Assembly (NCBI GenBank): GCA_947446645.1
Contig: CANFHA010000005.1
Location: 62,001-126,000 of the forward strand
Direction: 5' to 3'
Origin: Chitinophagaceae bacterium
Lineage (GTDB): Bacteria > Bacteroidota > Bacteroidia > Chitinophagales > Chitinophagaceae
Length of the DNA: 64,000 nucleotides
The first letter of the stretch is position 1; every line of letters begins with the position of its first letter. Of the stretch, positions 53,601-61,800 are shown in pieces. A program made the translations under genes and the position numbers. Below the pieces are notes generated by a model that was given only the letters and a program-made list of their open reading frames with translations, ran no database searches and had not been told where the DNA came from.

Positions 53601-56123
53601 ACCGGCGCAGAGCGATAATATTCCGTTTATGGGAGCTACCGGATTTACGGTCACCACCGCCGTTCGCGTACAGCCTGCGGCTGTTGTATAAGTAATTGTA
53701 GCCGTTCCCCCCGATACCCCTGTCACCACACCCGTCCCAACAATAATTGTAGCTACACCCGGATTGCCACTACTCCACGTACCACCGGCAGTAGCATCAT
53801 TCAGCGTAGTAGTATTGCCCTGGCATACTGTTAGTGTGCCCCCTATCGCCGCTACACCATTTACTGTAACAATAGCTGTTACATAGCACGTCGCATTGCC
53901 ACAGGTAATAGTGGCGGTACCTGCCGAGATACCAGACACTAACCCGCTTGCACTTATGGTCGCCACGGCTGTGTTGCTGCTGGTCCAAGGCCCTGAGGAA
54001 GTCGCATCTGATAGTGATGTGGTGCTGCCTGCGCATACGCTCAGTGTACCAAGTATGGGAGTCGGCAATGGTGTTACCGTCAGCACTGCGGTCGCGAAGC
54101 AGCCAGTGGCTGTAGTGGTATATCTGATAGTAGTAGTGCCTGCGGCCACGGCTGTCACCACTCCACCGGGGCTGGTTATCGTAGCCACGCCGGGATTGCT
54201 GCTTGTCCAGGTATGTGCACCACCGGTTGCATCAGCAAGCGTAGTTGTGTTTCCCACACAAAGCGATAAAGTACCGGTGATTGGCGCTTCGGTTATAACC
54301 GTTACAGTGGTACTGCCAGTGGCAGTGATACCGCAGGCATCAGTAATTGTAAGGTTGTAAAGAGTAGTTGTGCCCGGAGACACTACTACTGATGAGCCAG
54401 CTAATGGGCCAGGGGTCCATGAGTAGGTATAAGGAGGAACTCCATACGTACCCGACCCGGTAAGTGTCGAAGACGACCCAAGGCAAATGGATGCCGGACC
54501 CGCCGTTGCTGAAACAAACTCAACAGTATGACCGTACACAGTAATAGTAAGCGGAGAACCTGATGTTATATACAACGTTCCACAAGCGGGCTTGGTCGCC
54601 CAGGTCTCGTAAAAATACATCGTAATACCTAAGTCATGAGCTGCACATTGCGGAGGAGGTATACAACCACCGAAATCAGAGAACAGGGAGTAAGGTGCCG
54701 TGCCATCTGCAGTACAGGTACCGGGTGACGGAAGATTACAAAACCAATAACTACCACCAAAACCAGTGGGAGGAAGAGGACTCCGGCAACCGCCGGTGAT
54801 ATAAAAATCTAGCGCACCGTCCGAGAGATATGCCACGCTGTTAGTCACATACACAAATGCATAACGGATGTCTGTTATGGTGCAGTTAGCCGGCGTCGTC
54901 GCTGCGTTATAATACGCACATCCAGACATTGCAGCCAGCGCCGCACTATAGGAAGAACCATTCACAGCAGAGACGGTGGCGGTGGAGACGAGCGGATCGA
55001 TAATAACCGGGTAAGACGCAGACGAACGATTCAGAAATTCCCCTGGAACTGCTATATCAAGTGTGTTTCCATTGATATGATAGTCTATCAGTTTTAGCGT
55101 ATGTCTTATGTCTTGCTTTTCACAAGCGGTAGCAGATGATATTATGTATATCTCTTTGCCATCATCATCCCTCACTTCAATATTTCCGGCAAACTGATTC
55201 TTACCATCGGTAAACAGCGTCAATCCATTATCCATTTGCAAATGATCGCGTATCATCAGTTTCCCTTCTGCATATTCGGGCATTGCATGGTTTATGTAAA
55301 AGTTGGTCTTCACAGCTCCCCTTACAGTGTGCATTTCAATATCCACGCCAGGCCAGGCATCAGTTACAAATACTCCGTCATCACCTGCCGTGTGTTTTGT
55401 CCAGTTCGCGGCACCCAGCGACACTTCGTTCCCGTCAGGCCTTGTATAAACAAGCTCCAGGTTATGGTTAAATTCAAGTTTTTGCCCCTCTTTTCCGATT
55501 GATGAGTAACTGCCGCTCCGATTAGTGTTTATTACTACCGGCACCGGTTGCTCAGTAGCAGCATAGATCCCGGGGCGAGCACCATCAGCTTCCAGCTCAG
55601 ACGTTATTGTTCTCCAGTTACCAGCAGCATCCTTATAGTGCATCGGGCCTGATGCAGTTTGCACCATAATATCTTTGCCACCATCGGTTCCGCTTGTACC
55701 TTCCTTCAAAAATGTTTTTGTCGTCTCTGTCCGTTTGCCGATCAGCTCATAACAATTGTCACAAGGCGCTTCAGCAAAAAGCATTCCTATTTCAGGATGC
55801 CGCTCATATCCCCTATTGGCAACCATCGCCTCTACTGTATTATTCTTTTTTTTCGCGCTGAACGTTTTGTAGTTGCCGGGGCCGTTCTGCGGGCCATTTC
55901 TGCGTGCGGGCGCTGCAGCTTGCTGGGGCGCAGTGTTTGTTAAATTAGTATTAGCCGGATTTCTTACTGGAGCTAAATGCGCACCGGCAATGTGGTCTGC
56001 AGTAGTCTTTAGCGCCTTTTGCATTAGCGCTTGCCCATAGGCAGTATTATCAGGAGCACAAATTAGCAGCGCTGCAACAAAGGCGACCGAAGGTAAAAGA
56101 AGCCTTGAAATCGAGTTGATCAT
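50619..56123 (-). CDS. Large T9SS type B cargo with BIg2-like repeats and PKD domain
   Basis: An 1834-residue protein with signal peptide (residues 1-31, AALLICAPDNTAYGQ). Residues about 90-390 form the N-terminal module shared with the left-edge gene (PCDNCYELIGKRTETTK ... WPGVDIEMHTVRG ... YPVIIDPLV). Then come about a dozen BIg2-like modules of about 75 residues (TLTVCQGNTTTLTDAxAGGTW, SGTPGVATIGAGTGLVTG, TTIVYTTxAGC), another Ig-like region, and a PKD domain (VTDYNWDFGG ... GIYSVTLTVIS). The last about 90 residues are a type B (gliding-motility-associated) sorting domain: FPTAFTPNGDGNNDKYRP, IVNRWGQTVFES, EWDGNFNG and GVYYYFIRYDCG. It is probably a surface or gliding-related adhesin. The only clear type B sorting signal in the window. 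Confidence 0.92.
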   Translation of the reverse strand: MINSISRLLLPSVAFVAALLICAPDNTAYGQALMQKALKTTADHIAGAHLAPVRNPANTNLTNTAPQQAAAPARRNGPQNGPGNYKTFSAKKKNNTVEAMVANRGYERHPEIGMLFAEAPCDNCYELIGKRTETTKTFLKEGTSGTDGGKDIMVQTASGPMHYKDAAGNWRTITSELEADGARPGIYAATEQPVPVVINTNRSGSYSSIGKEGQKLEFNHNLELVYTRPDGNEVSLGAANWTKHTAGDDGVFVTDAWPGVDIEMHTVRGAVKTNFYINHAMPEYAEGKLMIRDHLQMDNGLTLFTDGKNQFAGNIEVRDDDGKEIYIISSATACEKQDIRHTLKLIDYHINGNTLDIAVPGEFLNRSSASYPVIIDPLVSTATVSAVNGSSYSAALAAMSGCAYYNAATTPANCTITDIRYAFVYVTNSVAYLSDGALDFYITGGCRSPLPPTGFGGSYWFCNLPSPGTCTADGTAPYSLFSDFGGCIPPPQCAAHDLGITMYFYETWATKPACGTLYITSGSPLTITVYGHTVEFVSATAGPASICLGSSSTLTGSGTYGVPPYTYSWTPGPLAGSSVVVSPGTTTLYNLTITDACGITATGSTTVTVITEAPITGTLSLCVGNTTTLADATGGAHTWTSSNPGVATITSPGGVVTAVAAGTTTIRYTTTATGCFATAVLTVTPLPTPILGTLSVCAGSTTSLSDATSSGPWTSSNTAVATISASGLVSGISAGTATITCGNATCYVTAIVTVNGVAAIGGTLTVCQGNTTTLNDATAGGTWSSGNPGVATIIVGTGVVTGVSGGTATITYTTAAGCTRTAVVTVNPVAPINGILSLCAGSTTTLTDAVAGGTWSSGTPGVATIGAGSGLVTAVTNGTTTIVYTTAAGCPVSVVVTVNPLSPISGTLTVCQGNTTTLTDAAAGGTWTSGTPGVATIGAGTGLVTGIAGGTSTIVYTTGAGCSVSAVVTVNPVAPIGGTLTLCAGSTSTLTDAVAGGTWSSGTPGVATIGVGTGLVTAIANGTTTIIYTTTAGCPQSVIVTVNPLAAISGTLTVCVGGTTTLTDVAAGGTWTSGTPSVATIGAATGIVTGLSGGTTTIVYTTGAGCSVNAIVTVNPITPISGVTTTCAGHTSTLTDATTGGTWSSTSPGVATISGGGVVSGIATGTTTISYIMPSGCYVTTTFTVINVGPINGTPVLCVGATTTLTDATAGGTWASGSPGIASVGIGTGTVSGLAAGTTVITYTSPGGCFSTIVITVNAIPSAITGVNNVCAGLTTTLSDISPGGVWTSSNPGVATVSGSVVVTGVTPGVITVTYTLAGGCFTTIPFNVNPLPAAIGGPATVCLGTTINLVDASAGGTWVSGNTAVATIDAVGTVSGIAAGSTTITYTLATGCKITRNISVLPLSAAPLTENVDYCQNDVAIPLTATGVSLMWYTVPSGGVGSALAPVPPTTIPGVTTWYVSQNLTGCEGGRAPLNVTVHIRPVFSIIPARPTACQDDTISFAYSGPTFPGETFSWTLPSNGVLYGGSSLYNPSITMYYDTVLGANYVMLTVGDGFAACNVTDTIAMTVYINSPQAAFYVKPDICVGDTVTIALTSIGPGVTDYNWDFGGATMVNASSNHGGPFLVSWPTAGIYSVTLTVISNLNCPSAPIRDTVDVHGLPDAAFAVNPKNSGALCLEDSILFIAHIQNPNWYYLWEPLHCFNNNDKATIWGRVEKGRTDISLTVTDPYGCKASTNQQLNPDACCSVLFPTAFTPNGDGNNDKYRPIFNGFHVFHEFRIVNRWGQTVFESANSYPEWDGNFNGVPQDMGVYYYFIRYDCGGNVVEEKGDVTLVR

Positions 56124-56398
56124 AATAAAAAATTAGCCGGTACTGATACTATCAAAGACAATAAATGAAATAAAGAAGTTGGGTATAATCTCCTTTAGCG
56201 CATTAAAATACATGTTAATCACAACAATCCCAAAGATAATAGTAAACAATATATTTTCATAGACTACGACGATCTCTTTGTTCACATTGTGGTGAAAAAG
56301 AAATTTTCATACGCAGGCAGAACTATACTGGCCGAAACAAATGATGCAATGCAGGCAAGTGATAAATAACTGCTTATTTTCGCTTTATCGACAATTTC
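56124..56398. other. Divergent promoter region of the type B cargo and the sigma factor
   Basis: About 275 bases. A TATTTTCG at 56375-56382 (plus strand) and TGTCTTTG at 56153-56160 (minus strand) are each one mismatch from TAnnTTTG. No gene seen. Confidence 0.4.
56375..56382 (+). promoter_or_regulatory. Weak -7 element (TATTTTCG) of the sigma operon
   Basis: One mismatch to TAnnTTTG. It ends 16 bases before the proposed ATT start; other genes here have 8-27 bases between -7 element and start. Confidence 0.3.
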
Positions 56399-56956
56399 AT
56401 TTCAGACCTGGCATCAGGAAACGACGACGCTTTTAGAAAACTGGTAGATACCTACCAGCAAAAGGTGTTTAATACTGCTATAAGCATGGTGCAGGACCGT
56501 GGCACTGCCGAAGACATCACCCAGGAAGTTTTTGTCACCGTGTTCAGGTCTGTTTTGTCTTTCAATGCGCAGTCGTCTCTGTCTACATGGATATACAGGA
56601 TCACCGTAAACAAATGCCTTGACCATCTTCGGGCGAAAAAGCGACAGAAGTACAACCACTTCAGCCAGCTGTTTCAACGAGGAGATCCGGGACCGCCTGA
56701 AAAACCAACATTTGACCATCCGGGGATCCAGATGGAAAGAAAAGAAAACGCACGCTATCTTTTTGAGGCTATTTCTGGATTACCTGAAAACCAAAAGACA
56801 GTATTCGTACTGGCGCATATTGAAGAATTACCCCAAAAAGAAATAGCAGCGATCATGGATCTATCGTTAAAAGCGGTGGAATCACTTTTACAAAGAGCCA
56901 AAGCGAATCTTCGAAAAAAATTATCGACGATCTACGACCGAAGGAAATCAAATTAA
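56399..56956 (+). CDS. ECF-type RNA polymerase sigma factor, non-canonical start
   Basis: Region 2 begins SDLASGNDDAFRKLVDTY, QQKVFNTAISM and continues AEDITQEVFVTVFRS ... STWIYRITVNKCLDHLR. Region 4 reads LPENQKTVFVLAHIEELPQKEIAAIMDLSLKAVESLLQRAKANLRK, so the protein is a complete ECF sigma factor. The first canonical start in frame is GTG at 56465, which would cut off the first helix of region 2. The frame is open upstream to TAA at 56363, without ATG, GTG or TTG; ATT at 56399 (17 bases past TATTTTCG) is my best guess, about 186 codons. It is followed after 20 bases by a small membrane protein and a metal-sensor-like protein, as in sigma/anti-sigma operons. Confidence 0.82.
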   Translation: MSDLASGNDDAFRKLVDTYQQKVFNTAISMVQDRGTAEDITQEVFVTVFRSVLSFNAQSSLSTWIYRITVNKCLDHLRAKKRQKYNHFSQLFQRGDPGPPEKPTFDHPGIQMERKENARYLFEAISGLPENQKTVFVLAHIEELPQKEIAAIMDLSLKAVESLLQRAKANLRKKLSTIYDRRKSN

Positions 56957-56976
56957 ACGACGTCTAAACAACAGGT

Positions 56977-57264
56977 ATGAATAAGGAAAAATGGATAAAC
57001 GAGGCTCTGGACAGCACAGCAGGTATGCAGCGTGCGGCTGCGCCCGCTGGCCTCTTTACCGGCATTACGAATAGAATTGGCAGTAGCATTGATACATCGC
57101 CTGTTTCAGCAAAGCGCTGGATAGCGGCCGCAATTTTACTGCTTGCCGTTAATTTAGGATCCGCACTTTACGCCGTAGCAAGCAGAGCCGAAAAAACAGG
57201 CAATACAGCTTCATCATCTACCCCTTTCTCCGAGATCCAGGCCGGCACCACCTACAACTATTAA
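56977..57264 (+). CDS. Small single-pass membrane protein, candidate anti-sigma factor
   Basis: A 95-residue protein: a soluble N-terminal 45 residues (MNKEKWINEALDSTAGMQRA), one transmembrane helix (about 47-67, RWIAAAILLLAVNLGSALYAV) and a 28-residue tail rich in Ser and Thr. It lies 20 bases after the sigma factor gene and 3 bases before the sensor gene. CnrY-type anti-sigma factors are of similar size and single-pass topology, with a cytoplasmic N-terminus that binds the sigma factor. No sequence family is recognised; the role is inferred from position. Confidence 0.65.
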   Translation: MNKEKWINEALDSTAGMQRAAAPAGLFTGITNRIGSSIDTSPVSAKRWIAAAILLLAVNLGSALYAVASRAEKTGNTASSSTPFSEIQAGTTYNY

Positions 57265-57267
57265 CAA

Positions 57268-57834
57268 ATGAACGACATTAAATATCTGAGATTCTGGAAA
57301 CTGGCAGTAATAGTCCTGGTGCTCTGCAACATTGGGTTACTGGCCACTATATGGTTCCGGCCCCACCCTCCACAGGACATGCGCCATGGTGAGCAAACAC
57401 GGAATTACGTCATCAGCACACTAAAGTTCTCTGATGAACAGGGAAAGCAATACGATGCGCTTATTGTGCTGCACAAGGAGGCAATGAAAAACCAGAAACG
57501 GGCATGTGCATCCTGTCGTACACTGTTTTTTTCAGGCATTGCAAATCCTCGCCAAAATCCGGCTGTCGCAGACTCCTTAGCTTCTGCTGTTGCCGATTGT
57601 CAGAAAAAAATAGAACTGGTCACATACAACCACTTTTCTGATGTGAGAAAAATATGCACCGATGCACAGAAAGCCGAATTTGACAAGATAATTCTGGATG
57701 TGGTCAGAAAAATGATCGGCAATCCGGGCGCACCACCCCCACACGGCCCCGGTGAACCCGGCGGCCCTGGTAGTCCTGACGATCGCCGCAATGGTCCACC
57801 ACCGCCACCACCCGGCCCTCCGGAAAATGAGTAA
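57268..57834 (+). CDS. Periplasmic CnrX/Spy/CpxP-like sensor protein
   Basis: A 188-residue protein anchored by one N-terminal helix (residues 11-30, LAVIVLVLCNIGLLATIWF). The periplasmic part is predicted helical, with two short motifs of the LTxxQ type (FSDEQGKQYD at 54-63 and CTDAQKAEFD at 130-139), as in the CnrX/ZraP/Spy/CpxP superfamily. It contains C80 and C83 (CxxC), C111, C130, H69 and H122 as possible metal or redox ligands. The last 35 residues are Pro/Gly-rich (GPPPPPPGPPEN). With the sigma factor and the small membrane protein it forms a CnrHYX-like set. It could instead sense misfolded proteins or lipoprotein stress. Confidence 0.7.
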   Translation: MNDIKYLRFWKLAVIVLVLCNIGLLATIWFRPHPPQDMRHGEQTRNYVISTLKFSDEQGKQYDALIVLHKEAMKNQKRACASCRTLFFSGIANPRQNPAVADSLASAVADCQKKIELVTYNHFSDVRKICTDAQKAEFDKIILDVVRKMIGNPGAPPPHGPGEPGGPGSPDDRRNGPPPPPPGPPENE

Positions 57835-57835
57835 C

Positions 57836-57852
57836 GCCAGGTATCTGGCTTT
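57836..57852 (+). terminator. Weak terminator-like hairpin after the sigma operon
   Basis: GCCAG (57836-57840) and CTGGC (57845-57849) with loop GTAT, then TTTATAAT. Short stem; weak. Confidence 0.35.
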
Positions 57853-57916
57853 ATAATATTGTAGCGCGGCATTACTATATTTTCAATGGAGAACTCGTAC
57901 ATAAATTCTCTGCTGC

Positions 57917-57937
57917 ACATTTTCTCACAGAAAATGT
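57917..57937. promoter_or_regulatory. Inverted repeat upstream of tmk
   Basis: Perfect 8-base arms ACATTTTC (57917-57924) and GAAAATGT (57930-57937), 5-base loop, 24 bases before the tmk ATG. It could be an operator or AT-rich hairpin; no factor known. Confidence 0.35.
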
Positions 57938-57961
57938 AATTTCACGCTGTTAACATAAAAA

Positions 57962-58579
57962 ATGGCAAAAAAATTATTTATTGCACTCGAAGGAATTGAT
58001 GGCAGCGGCAAAAGCACGCAGGCAAAGCTGCTGGCCGAAAAACTAAAAGCCGCAGGGCAAAAGGTATACACAACGTTTGAACCTACCGATGGAATGATCG
58101 GCACGCTGCTACGTAATATACTGAAGGGAACAGTAAAAGCCGACCATCGTACTATAGCTGGTCTTTTCCTTGCCGATAGGCTGGATCACCTGCTAAATGA
58201 AGAAACAGGGATCATAAAAAAGATGCAGGATGGGTTTACGGTTATCACAGACCGCTATTACTTTTCATCCTATGCCTACCATGCTACCCACATGGATATG
58301 GACTGGGTGATAGCAACCAATAAGATTTGTGCAGATGCACTCCGGCCCGACATCAACATCTTTATTGACGTCTCCCCTGCTATATCTATGCAGCGCATTA
58401 ACTCAAACCGGGCATCTGCGGAACTTTTTGAAAACCTGAAGAGCCTCAGCAATGTAAAAGCCAAATACCTGGAAGCTTTCGAAAAATTAAAAGAGCAGGA
58501 AGTGATCTTCACTACGAACGGCGACCGCGCCGCAGAAGATATTGCAGCAGACATTTATGCCCGCATAGCCGCCATTTAA
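57962..58579 (+). CDS. tmk: Thymidylate kinase
   Basis: A 205-residue dTMP kinase: P-loop EGIDGSGKST (residues 10-19), the FEPTD substrate motif (39-43) and the DRYYFSSYAYH motif (97-107) that binds dTMP. ATP-dependent phosphorylation of dTMP to dTDP in DNA precursor synthesis; cytosolic. The LID region (NSNRASAELFENL) has the short form found in Bacteroidota. It follows the sensor gene by about 127 bases and is probably transcribed separately. Confidence 0.95.
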   Translation: MAKKLFIALEGIDGSGKSTQAKLLAEKLKAAGQKVYTTFEPTDGMIGTLLRNILKGTVKADHRTIAGLFLADRLDHLLNEETGIIKKMQDGFTVITDRYYFSSYAYHATHMDMDWVIATNKICADALRPDINIFIDVSPAISMQRINSNRASAELFENLKSLSNVKAKYLEAFEKLKEQEVIFTTNGDRAAEDIAADIYARIAAI

Positions 58580-58690
58580 ACTCCCAGGCGCCGACCCTTA
58601 CAAACCTGCCACGCCAGCATTTCCTTCAGCATTGGTAAAGACCAGGAGATTATACATTTGGGCATCAAAATCACGCTGCCTCTTCAATAA

Positions 58691-58710
58691 CCCCGGCTTA
58701 AAAGCCGGGG
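58691..58710. repeat. Palindromic REP-like element
   Basis: CCCCGGCTT (58691-58699) and AAGCCGGGG (58702-58710) separated by AA make a very stable hairpin, without a T tract. It sits in the 283 bp between the converging tmk and metzincin genes; a second GGCTTTAGGCC-like motif follows near 58733. Confidence 0.55.
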
Positions 58711-58806
58711 GCACAACCAATGCGGCTTTAGGCCAAATACGCACGGTGCACTTATAAAGGCCACTTAGTATACCTCAACTTTAACAGCAGAAAACTATAA
58801 AACACA

Positions 58807-58843
58807 AAAGCAGAAGGCATCCAAATAGGATGCCTTCTGCTTT
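58807..58843 (-). terminator. Rho-independent terminator of the metzincin gene
   Basis: Perfect 16-base arms (58807-58822 and 58828-58843, GGATGCCTTCTGCTTT) with loop AAATA. On the minus strand the stem ends in TTTTGTGTTTT. It lies 20 bases past the stop codon; the strongest hairpin in the window. Confidence 0.92.
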
Positions 58844-58862
58844 ATAAAACCAATATTCAAAA

Positions 58863-61800
58863 TTACTTATCGATCACGATATGGAACACTGTATGAGTAT
58901 TGCCAGAGGTAACACTAACTAGGTAAGTTCCACGGGCAAGCGTTCTGCCAAGTGAAATGTGCTCATTAACGTTTCCGCCCTTTGCGCTTACTGCCTTCGT
59001 GTAAACAGTTTGCCCCAGCAGGTCTGTTACAACTATATTCACGTTTTCATCAGCACCTACCTGGCTGCCGTTGATCGTGAAATCACCATTATTAGGATTT
59101 GGCAATAAAGTGAACTTGCTGGTATTAGCTGCTACAGATTGCACGCCGCTTGTTACAGAAACTGAAATTCCACCGCTCATAATCGAGCCTGGAGATGAGC
59201 ATACAAAACTGCTTGTTTCCAGGCAACTCACTACTTGGCCGTTTCTCAGTGAATCTGTTATATACTGGCTGTTAGTAGCACCCGCAATTGGACTGCCGTC
59301 CAGGTACCATTGGAAAGTTGGTGCAGACCCTGCGCCAGTTGTTACTGCTGTAAACGTATCCACACTGCCCGATGATATGCTCGACTGGCTTACAATAACG
59401 TTCAACGTATTTACTGCTGGCGCAAACACATGCACAATAAATATGCTGCTAACAGCAACAGGCGTCGAAACACAAGGATAATTGCTCGTCATAGTAAGGA
59501 TCAGCGTATCACCATCATGTGGTGTGTAAATGTAGTACGGACCTGTCGCTACATTTATTCCATTCTCAGTCCACAAATACGTTGGCGCAGTACCACCGTA
59601 TACAGGCACTGCAGCAAACTGCACGGTATCTCCGGTACAGGTGCTGTCACCATGTATAGAAGTTATGCTAACAGATGGAGTTACCGGAGCGGCAATTGTT
59701 ATTGCTACAGTTGAGCTTGCTGTGTCAGGAGATGCGCAGGAAGAATTGCTGGTCAGCAGCACTGACACCAGGTCGCCTGCTGCAGGTACATAGCTATAAG
59801 TAGCGGTAGTAGCTACAGGCGCACCATTTACATACCACTGGTAAGTCGGCGCCGATCCGCCATTAACCGGCATCGCTGTAAATGTTTCCAATGTAGCTGC
59901 TGTACAAAGTGTTGTACCAAGGTCACCACTTATACTTACAGATGGCACCACAGTAAAGCCTGTTCCTACAATCACAGTAACCGCTGCTGATGTTGATGCA
60001 CAACCACCTGTTCCGGTAACCACCACCTGGTAGTTACCAGCGGCCGTAGCAGTGTAAGTTGCATTAGTTTCGCCAGGTATGTTCACAGCACCACTCTGCC
60101 ATTGGTAGCTGTAACCGGCACCGGCAGTAGCCGTAAACAATGCACTGCCGCTGGCACATATTGTTATAGTACCTGATGGCGAAATAGAAGCTGTTGGCAA
60201 TGGATTTACTGTAAACGTTGCAAAGTTATTTGACGTACAGCCGGAACCACTGGTAACATTATAGCTGATAGTAGTGGTACCTGCTGTCAACGCAGAAACA
60301 ATACCGGTAGCGCCTATGGTAGCCACCGCAGGATTGCTGCTCACCCACGCACCTGCCGCAGTAGCATCAGTAAGTGTCGATGTTCCGCCAGCACAAGCAC
60401 TGAGCGTACCGGAAATCGGTGCTACGGTAATACCCGTGCTAACCGTCACTGCATACAGTACCACGGTAGTTCCACAAGTATTCGTTACAGAATAAGATAT
60501 GTTCACTGTGCCTGCGGCAACACCGGTTACAATGCCCGATGAGCCTACTGTAGCCACAGCAGTATTGCTGCTGGTCCATGTACCACCTGCTGTTGCGTCA
60601 GACAGAGACGTTGTTTGTCCGATACATACGGTGCTGCCACCCAGTATAGCTGACACAACTGGCAAAGCATTAATAGTGACCACCGCTGTAACTGTACCCG
60701 CTGCTGCTGTATAGCTGATGATCGAAGTACCAGCTGCTACACCGGTCACTATTCCTGATGTAACACCGATCGTTGCAACTCCTGTATTGCTGCTAACCCA
60801 TGTACCACCTGCACTTGTATCTGTAAGTGTCGTAGTTGCTCCAGCACAAATACTCAGTGTTCCATTTATTGGCCCGGTTACCCCAACCGTTGTATTCGGG
60901 TTTACAGTAAAATTATTTTTATTGATATTGAAGAACACATTACCGCTGCCTTTCACTTTTATTCTGGCAGTAGAGGTCGAAGTTGCAGGATTAGGAATTA
61001 CTACACTTGCAGTACCTGTATTAGGGAATGTACCTATCGTATAGGGCCATGTGTTACCACCGTCGGTGGACATATAGATATCTACGTTAGCTGCGTTAAC
61101 CGGTGCTGCATTCGTACCCACTACATTCCAGGTTACAGTCTGCGTGGTGCCGCCCAGGTATACTATACCGGTAGTGCCCTGGCTGGTAACCACAAACCCT
61201 GCCTTCGTAGGTGTCTGTACAGCGTCAAGGTGAACGGTATCATCCGGCAAATGGAAACAACCATACCCGGCCATTATATCGCGGGATACCAACCTGAATG
61301 TAAGATAACGTGCAGTGTCCGGCGCTTTTTCTCCCTCAGCACCTTCAGTGCCTGCATTAGACAATACGCCAGAGAGTACCATACTAAGCCTTGGGAAGAT
61401 ACGGGTAGTAGTATATACAGGATTATAGCTTCTGAAGATCGGTCCTTTCACGAAGGTCTGATTCAGCCTTTTACCAAAGTCTCCAAGATTCCATTGCAGC
61501 CATTGGTAAGTAGTTGCCGTATCTGCCGATCCTGAATCTATCGCTGTAGGGCCGATGAGCTCAAAAGGCGTCTTGTAAGGTATAGAATAAGAAGCTGTAA
61601 AGTGAGGCAGCGTGTCCACATGGTTACCTGTCGATGTATGCAGCGCGCACGACTCCTCACTCGCTTTCAGTCTGGTTACAATCTGTATCAGGCTCGATGC
61701 ACTGAAGTAAGGGTCGCTGTGCATCTGGATATCATCCGGGTTACAGATACCTGCATAGTCCATTATCGTTGCACCGCTGGCAGGCTCATAAGCTACTGAA

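Noticed and set aside
56341-56440. ATG codons upstream of the sigma factor as its start via a frameshift
   Set aside because: The frame reads MMQCRQVINNCLFSLY, unlike any sigma factor N-terminus, and joining it by one base does not improve region 2.
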